From contig OX104132.1 of the NCBI GenBank assembly GCA_944470555.2, positions 19,539,755 to 19,603,754 of the forward strand: DNA of 64,000 bases, given 5' to 3'. Positions 58,371 to 64,000 of the stretch are shown here, in pieces; positions within the stretch are counted from its first letter, which is position 1; every line of letters begins with the position of its first letter. This DNA comes from Heterobilharzia americana. Lineage: Eukaryota; Platyhelminthes; Trematoda; Strigeidida; Schistosomatidae. Both the position numbers and the translations under genes were made by a program. A model generated the notes under the pieces. The model saw nothing but the letters and a program-made list of their open reading frames with translations. It was not told where the DNA came from and did not search any database.

Positions 58371-61300
58371 TTTGAGGGTGCATGCTTGAATCACTTGAAT
58401 AGAAGTTGACTTTACTTAAAGTTGACATGAATATGATACGTCAGCTAAACGTGTGGAATGAAAACTGAGAATATGTGCGATCGACACAATAAAGTCATCC
58501 ATTTCAACAGGTCTATCATGTTTTTGTGTAGTTCATTTATTCCTTCGGATAGTTTCGACTTCGGAAAAGAGCTATTCATAGAAGATCAGTTCAGATGAAT
58601 TGATTCATCGATCTAGACTATTTGTATGAGTTCCTTGAAAGTGGTATTTTAAAGTTGTCTTCTGCACTCTGTGATGTTGACTTTGAGGAAAACCGAACCA
58701 TCACACCGTCTTCCTGAATTCATTTAACACAGCGAATTGTCAGTTTTGTTACATTGACACTGGTCATTGGTAACTGATATTTCGTAAATAAATAACTCGA
58801 ATATACTAATGTGTTCCTCAAACTCTGTTCAACACAGCGTATTGAGCACAGATAATTGGATGTTTGAAATAACAGTGACTGGGTTCACTAGTATTTCAGA
58901 TCTCCATCATAATGTCACGACGATCAACTGATAACATATCACGGTATTATACGTCAGCTATTACCCGATGGCCTGATATATTCTGATGCACAGTGTATTC
59001 CCTCCTCTCCTCCAACTGATTGAAGACTCAAATATTCCCACAATCATGCATATCCTTGTTGGGTTAAGTCTTTCGATGAATTATCTTTCAAACTGTGGGA
59101 CAGGTGTACTCTAAATCGTTCATCTCACACATGACAGCTGCCCAAGACATACATGCATTTCATGTGATCATCGAGAATTAGAATGAAATGTGCCTTTCCA
59201 TTTGACAGCGTTTATGTCATGGATTATTGGAGATTGCAGAATCTGCTGTCTTTTCAATGCAAATGAGTAGACATTTTCAACTCAGAATACCTGGAAGACA
59301 TTTAATAAAAGAAGTAACGTTGATTCCACAAGGACTGAATAAGTAGATATTTGGTCAACACCAGTCCATTATCAGTTGATCAGTGAAGCTGAAACACACG
59401 GAAAACTGCGAAGCGTCATCAGCAATACACAAAATTCTACACTTTCTGCTACGGGTACATTTCTAATGTTGGCAACGCCAAACGGAACACAGTATCATCC
59501 AGTTTAGTTGACAGCATCTACATAGTGATAACGTTTTGAGAATAACACTCATGTGGCAAGTGATTGCATTGGGAGTAAATGTTTTCTAGGTTAACATGTC
59601 AGAAAATTGTCTTGTTCAGTGAGTCGAACTTCATTATTGATTTAAGCAAGGCATTGATCCAATATATCACCTCCAACTTCATGGAAGTCTATCAAAATCT
59701 ATGATACATATCCCTTAGTGTACACACTAAGCTCCAAACTTCATTCCTGGGATATCTTTCTCCCATGAATTTCCACATTAATCTTGAAAGCTGATTCTCT
59801 CTCTTCGCACTCAAGAACACTAACCTGTTTCCTTCTTCTCTTCAGTGTTCTCGTTTATGAACTTGATTGGATGCAAACTGAGCATGATTGCTCACACAGC
59901 GATGTGAAATTCATGTTCATGATTGTTTGCATGTTCCATCAATACTCACCTTCACTGCATTAACACACTGCACTGGGTTGTTCAGTCATGAAATATCTCA
60001 TAGAAGTCACTTGACCTGGTTACTTGTGACAGTCTCGTCCATGACGCCATTTCATTTCAACTGCCACATTTTTCACTTTTACTTCAGAAAACTGAGTCAC
60101 AATGTGTGTGAGACTTACTTGTGAGCATTTCAACTCAATGAGCTAATTGTCAGCGAACATATGCACATCAGTCTAAGAAGCTGCTGTTTGTTGTGTAACT
60201 AACTGACAAGTGTATGTGGAGGAGTGGTTGTAGAATACCGGGATGGAATAGGTGATACACAGTGTGGCTAAACAGACAAGGTATTCGTCTCAGCGACATT
60301 CCGTTATTCTATGAACTGTTAAAAATCGAAGTGAGAGAAATACATGTTTTAGGGTTGAAATTCATTATGCACTGAGATCAGCTGGAGGAAGAATGGAAGT
60401 TTGTGAGCACTGGAGATTTGTTTCGTCCTAGTATGGAACTGCTCAGTGTTGCGCACCTGGATGTCACCAGCAATCGAACCTATGACATCTAGGTTTCGCG
60501 ACCAGCAATTTCCTTGTCTGAAAAAATTATGATAGATATTTTTAACATGAATAATTATTTTTCTCATTGATGAAGCACATGCCGACAAAATTAGTATAGT
60601 TTCAGTTAGTATATTCAAAGTATGTAGCACTTTAAGTGTTATTATTAGGAATGAACTGCGTTATTGTATTTAAATATTTTGATGTCCTCCTATCGATGTG
60701 AGTTTAAAGGTAAACATTCAAATTGATGGTTTCAAGTGTGTTATTCTGTTTAGAATTTACTGCGAAAATGGTGTTTTCATATGATACTTATTTGAGTTTG
60801 CCGACACTTTTTCTATGCAAACGTGAAGGTTATAGTCCAGAGTTGTAATGGCATTTGAATAGTTTGACTGATAACTGAAGGATGAGGATTTGAGGGGAAG
60901 CGTAATTTCCCTAAAGTCTCAGCAAGCTCTCCATTTGCATACAATATCTTGCATCTAGGAACACAGACGTCGAGTGTTTACAGGATCACAGGATTAAAAT
61001 TGTGCAACAGTTTATTTCACGAGATGTCGGATAATTATTAGATGAAATAGTTAAGAGTCATGGGGAACATCAATTACAACTGGACTATAAATTTCAATTG
61101 GAAATCATGACAAGTAGTGAGTAACTATAGGATATTAGGTGTTAACTCCTAACACTTACTTGTTGTCGTTTACCCTATATGATGTTCCCTTCGTATCCTC
61201 ATTTTATAACTTCACATACTTTATACTACTTAGCTTGTGCGAGTAGCCTAGTTCATGTTTCCTTATAAGGTTGCTGTTTTCACTGTTGACGCACTCATTG

Positions 61301-61706
61301 CAAGTGCTTTGACGGTGATCAACCCACAGATACCTCACTATTCGAGAACCGTGTTTCAGACAAATCCCGTGTTTTGGATGTTATGCGCGTAACTCGAGCG
61401 TTTGGTTTATTGTTGAGAGGTGGCTTGTTTGAATTGGTTCGGGATTTCTTGGAAGTGAATTCACAATAGGTGAAATGAGAATGAGAAACATGAAAGTTAT
61501 ACGAATGTAAATCCAAGTGAGGGAGAGAGAGAGAGAGAGAGTGAAGAAACGAATGTTGAATCGGGTTGAAGGGAACAAGTTATATGAATCGTTATTTTCG
61601 TGAATTTTGTGAATTGCATGAATGTTGAAGGGGATGGAAGGAGAAAGCGAATGTTTGATTTGTTTTCTCAGACACAGATCAGGTTTCATGAATATGGCGA
61701 ATTCTT
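58371..61706. other. Conserved non-coding leader segment of unit 3
   Basis: It has the long form of the 22,880-23,200 region of unit 1, which unit 2 has lost. At about 60,540 and 60,655 it carries unit 2 variants (TTTTTAACATGAATAATT, GAACTGCGTTATTG). The (AG)n run near 61,526 is two bases longer than in unit 2. The single-arm SINE-like repeat is at 60,351-60,505. Confidence 0.6.
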
Positions 61707-62175
61707 ACTACTGGTTGGCTGAGTCGACATTGAGGAAACTATGCATTCCTTCAAGTACCTCAAACATGTGATTCTCCTAATTGAGATAGTTTCAATTGGC
61801 ATAGAGTGGTGTGTTGTTTTGATGTTTACGCCATTCATCATAACGGTAATTTGAAACAATTAGTCCCCTTAAAATAAATTTCGATAACGCTATTAGAAGA
61901 CGAAGATTACCTGAAAAAATGTGTTGTATTTACGCAATACATCTCAAACAGTCTGATCACACATTTACTTGTCAAGTCAATTTGTATATGAAAATCAATG
62001 GTCAAATATAGTGAAAATGAAAAGATTGTGACACTAGTCTTGGTAATGGATAACCATTTTCCACTAGAGTGTCTGTCAGAAACTTATTCTCATCATCCAT
62101 CGTATCAGATATACAAATACGTTGGATTCTATTGAGCAAGCATCTCACCAAGCCTCTCTTACATTTCATTTCATC
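61707..62175 (-). pseudogene. PLE relic A remnant (unit 3)
   Basis: It matches 43,849 to about 44,310 of unit 2 but stops before the RT palm, at a TTTCATTTCATCATTTCATG junction. Here it joins the GIY-YIG relic that unit 1 also has. Unit 1 lacks this remnant entirely. Confidence 0.6.
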
Positions 62176-62184
62176 ATTTCATGA

Positions 62185-62500
62185 TGCAGATCAGTTATGT
62201 GGGACTTCATAGAACTCGTAGTCTTCTTTATCTCTCCTTTTCCTGACCAAATTGGTAGATGTTGTTTCGCACATTGTGAAAAGAATCTCATAGTTCGTCC
62301 TCATTGTCTGACTTCACAGGAACATCTGAATTTATGGATACACTTTGACATTGACATATGAGATATCTCATCTTTCAGACATGGTGGTAAGGTGCATCTG
62401 TTGCTGAAGGTCAATCTCTGACTGGCTTGAGGGAAACGTTTGCTGTTTTGATGAATGTTGAAGTCATTTTGCAGTGATTTTGGCTGGATTGTCATGCTTA
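62185..62500 (-). pseudogene. PLE GIY-YIG endonuclease relic (unit 3)
   Basis: The same relic as 25,060-25,440, with the KCIHKFRCSCEVRQ block and a stop before the rest of the domain. Confidence 0.5.
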
Positions 62501-62891
62501 GGTGGAAGATTGACGGATATCCTTCCGTCCTGCTTATCAGGTTCTTCTTAATGAGATTTTCGGCACTTCAATTCTACCTGAAAGTGTCCATTGAATTTTG
62601 TGACTCTTTATCGATCGTAGAGCTGGATTAGATTCTTCGTGTCATTTCGAACATATGGTGAACCGAGTTCTTGTTTCATCATTGTGGAACAAAACTATAA
62701 TTCAGTGTATGTCTCTCACTGCAAGACGGTTTGTAGTAAACACTTCTGATAGCCTCTCCTCCGTTTGACCTAGTTTGCGGAACATATAAGAGAGGAATTT
62801 TACTCGAATTTTCCACATCATGTGAGAGTGTGCAGGGAGGTGCTTTCACAAAAGGCTGTTGAATGCATAGTTTCGTGTTTTGGTCATGTAT

Positions 62892-63862
62892 GGCTATCGA
62901 AGAGGAGAAGGAAAGGAAACAATGAGCCGACCGTTTCGAAAATCTCCTGAATTGACCACCACCTGCAAGTCGTCCAGAAATATCGCCAGCAGCCACAGAA
63001 TTACTATTGAAGACAAGGCGTGCAACAAATCGAGACATGAATTCCTTAAAGCCATAAAGTTAATCGAATTGAGGAAAGCGGTAGGACTAGATGAAATTCC
63101 GCCAGAAGACAGTTATGATGAAGATACACAACCACCACCACCATCAAAAACAGTGACAAGCACCGATCAGCGTGAACGGGTGAAACGTGAAGGAAGTAGT
63201 CTCTTTCACCTAACCACCTAACTAGACAGCATCGTTTCAACTACAGGTAATACAGGCACAGATGAGGATGTCGAAGCCAGTATCGTGAAGACAGCAAGAC
63301 AGGCATTCATTAATCTGAAACCAGTGTGGAGATCTATTGCACTCAGCAAAAGAACAACATCAGAATTATCAACACCAATTCAGTCAATTCAGTGCCTCTA
63401 TGTGATGGCTGAGAGACTTGGTGCAATTCGGAAAGCATTTCCAACAAACTACAGACATTCATCAATAGCTGTCTATGCGCAATACTCTTGATCAGATGGA
63501 TGGGCATAATGATAAGGATATGCAACAAGGAACTCTGGCGGGGAATCGAACCAACCAGGAACCCATTGCCCAACAAATATACTGAAGGAAGTGGAGATGG
63601 ATTGGGTGTGCACTGAAAGACATTCGGGGACATCATGTATCAGGCCAGACCGTCGAGTGGATGCAAATGGGAAAGACGAGTTGAGTATCTAAGGCGAGAA
63701 TGACAGGAAGAGATCATGTGAGGAAGAAATGAAAGCATGTGGGCAGTGGTGGACGTAGGTTGAAAAGACTTCAGAGAAGAGAATGAAATGGATACATGGT
63801 AGTGGAGCCCTATGTTCCACTACCAACCCATAAAAAAATAGAAATAACAATAATAATAATAG
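62892..63862 (+). mobile_element. RTE relic with internal deletion (unit 3)
   Basis: It carries the same internal deletion as the unit 1 copy at 25,835-26,812, with a few extra single-base losses near its 3' end (for example around 63,620-63,680). It is not coding. Confidence 0.7.
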
Positions 63863-64000
63863 TGGCTAATGCTGGTGCTATGTACAAGTGGTGGAAACGT
63901 AGATGACTGAAGTTGTTCAATTCAAATTAGTAGATTGCCTTGAAGGTGAGACTATAGGGGCTGAATTGTCTAGCTCCATTAAGTGTTCACATATGAACGA

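Larger units (their letters stand above)
58371..64000 (+). repeat. Tandem array unit 3, cut by the window end
   Basis: Starts with the same leader and runs through the PLE and RTE relics before the window stops. By comparison with units 1 and 2, a third membrane-protein gene copy would be expected 4 to 5 kb beyond the end if the array continues. Confidence 0.88.

Overview
This looks like AT-rich nuclear DNA from a blood fluke (Schistosoma or a close schistosomatid). The sequence itself shows RTE-clade non-LTR retrotransposons with a TAA-type 3' tail (SR2/SjR2-like), several Penelope-like element (PLE) fragments with RT and GIY-YIG pieces, and SINE-like repeats carrying hammerhead-ribozyme cores of the Sm-alpha kind. 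There are no operons, and genes have to be recognised exon by exon. I cannot name the species.

Layout. Bases 1-15,900 are mostly non-coding. They hold one convincing plus-strand exon of unknown gene (497-597), one minus-strand exon (2572-2790) of a membrane-protein gene, fold-back SINE pairs, four hammerhead-like remnants and a PLE endonuclease fragment between 131-bp inverted arms (13,724-14,680). Bases 15,933-21,559 hold two RTE elements in opposite orientation: a 5'-truncated minus copy and a nearly complete but broken plus copy.

From about 21,726 to the window end there is a tandem array of an approximately 18-kb unit: unit 1 (21,726-40,369), unit 2 (40,370-58,370) and the start of unit 3 (58,371-64,000). 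Each unit begins with a 3.3-kb non-coding segment, followed by decayed PLE and RTE copies. Units 1 and 2 then each carry one multi-exon gene for a predicted six-pass membrane protein (31,551-36,259 and 51,396-55,918). The corresponding part of unit 3 lies outside the window.

The main discovery is this gene family. The five recognised exons keep reading frame, splice sites and intron phases in both copies. The exons differ mainly by amino-acid-changing substitutions, while most of the introns are nearly identical. A third, diverged member (about 42% identical over the shared exon, same phase-0 boundaries) lies on the opposite strand at the left of the window. The pattern suggests a tandemly amplified schistosome membrane-protein family under diversifying selection or gene conversion. 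Its function is unknown to me.
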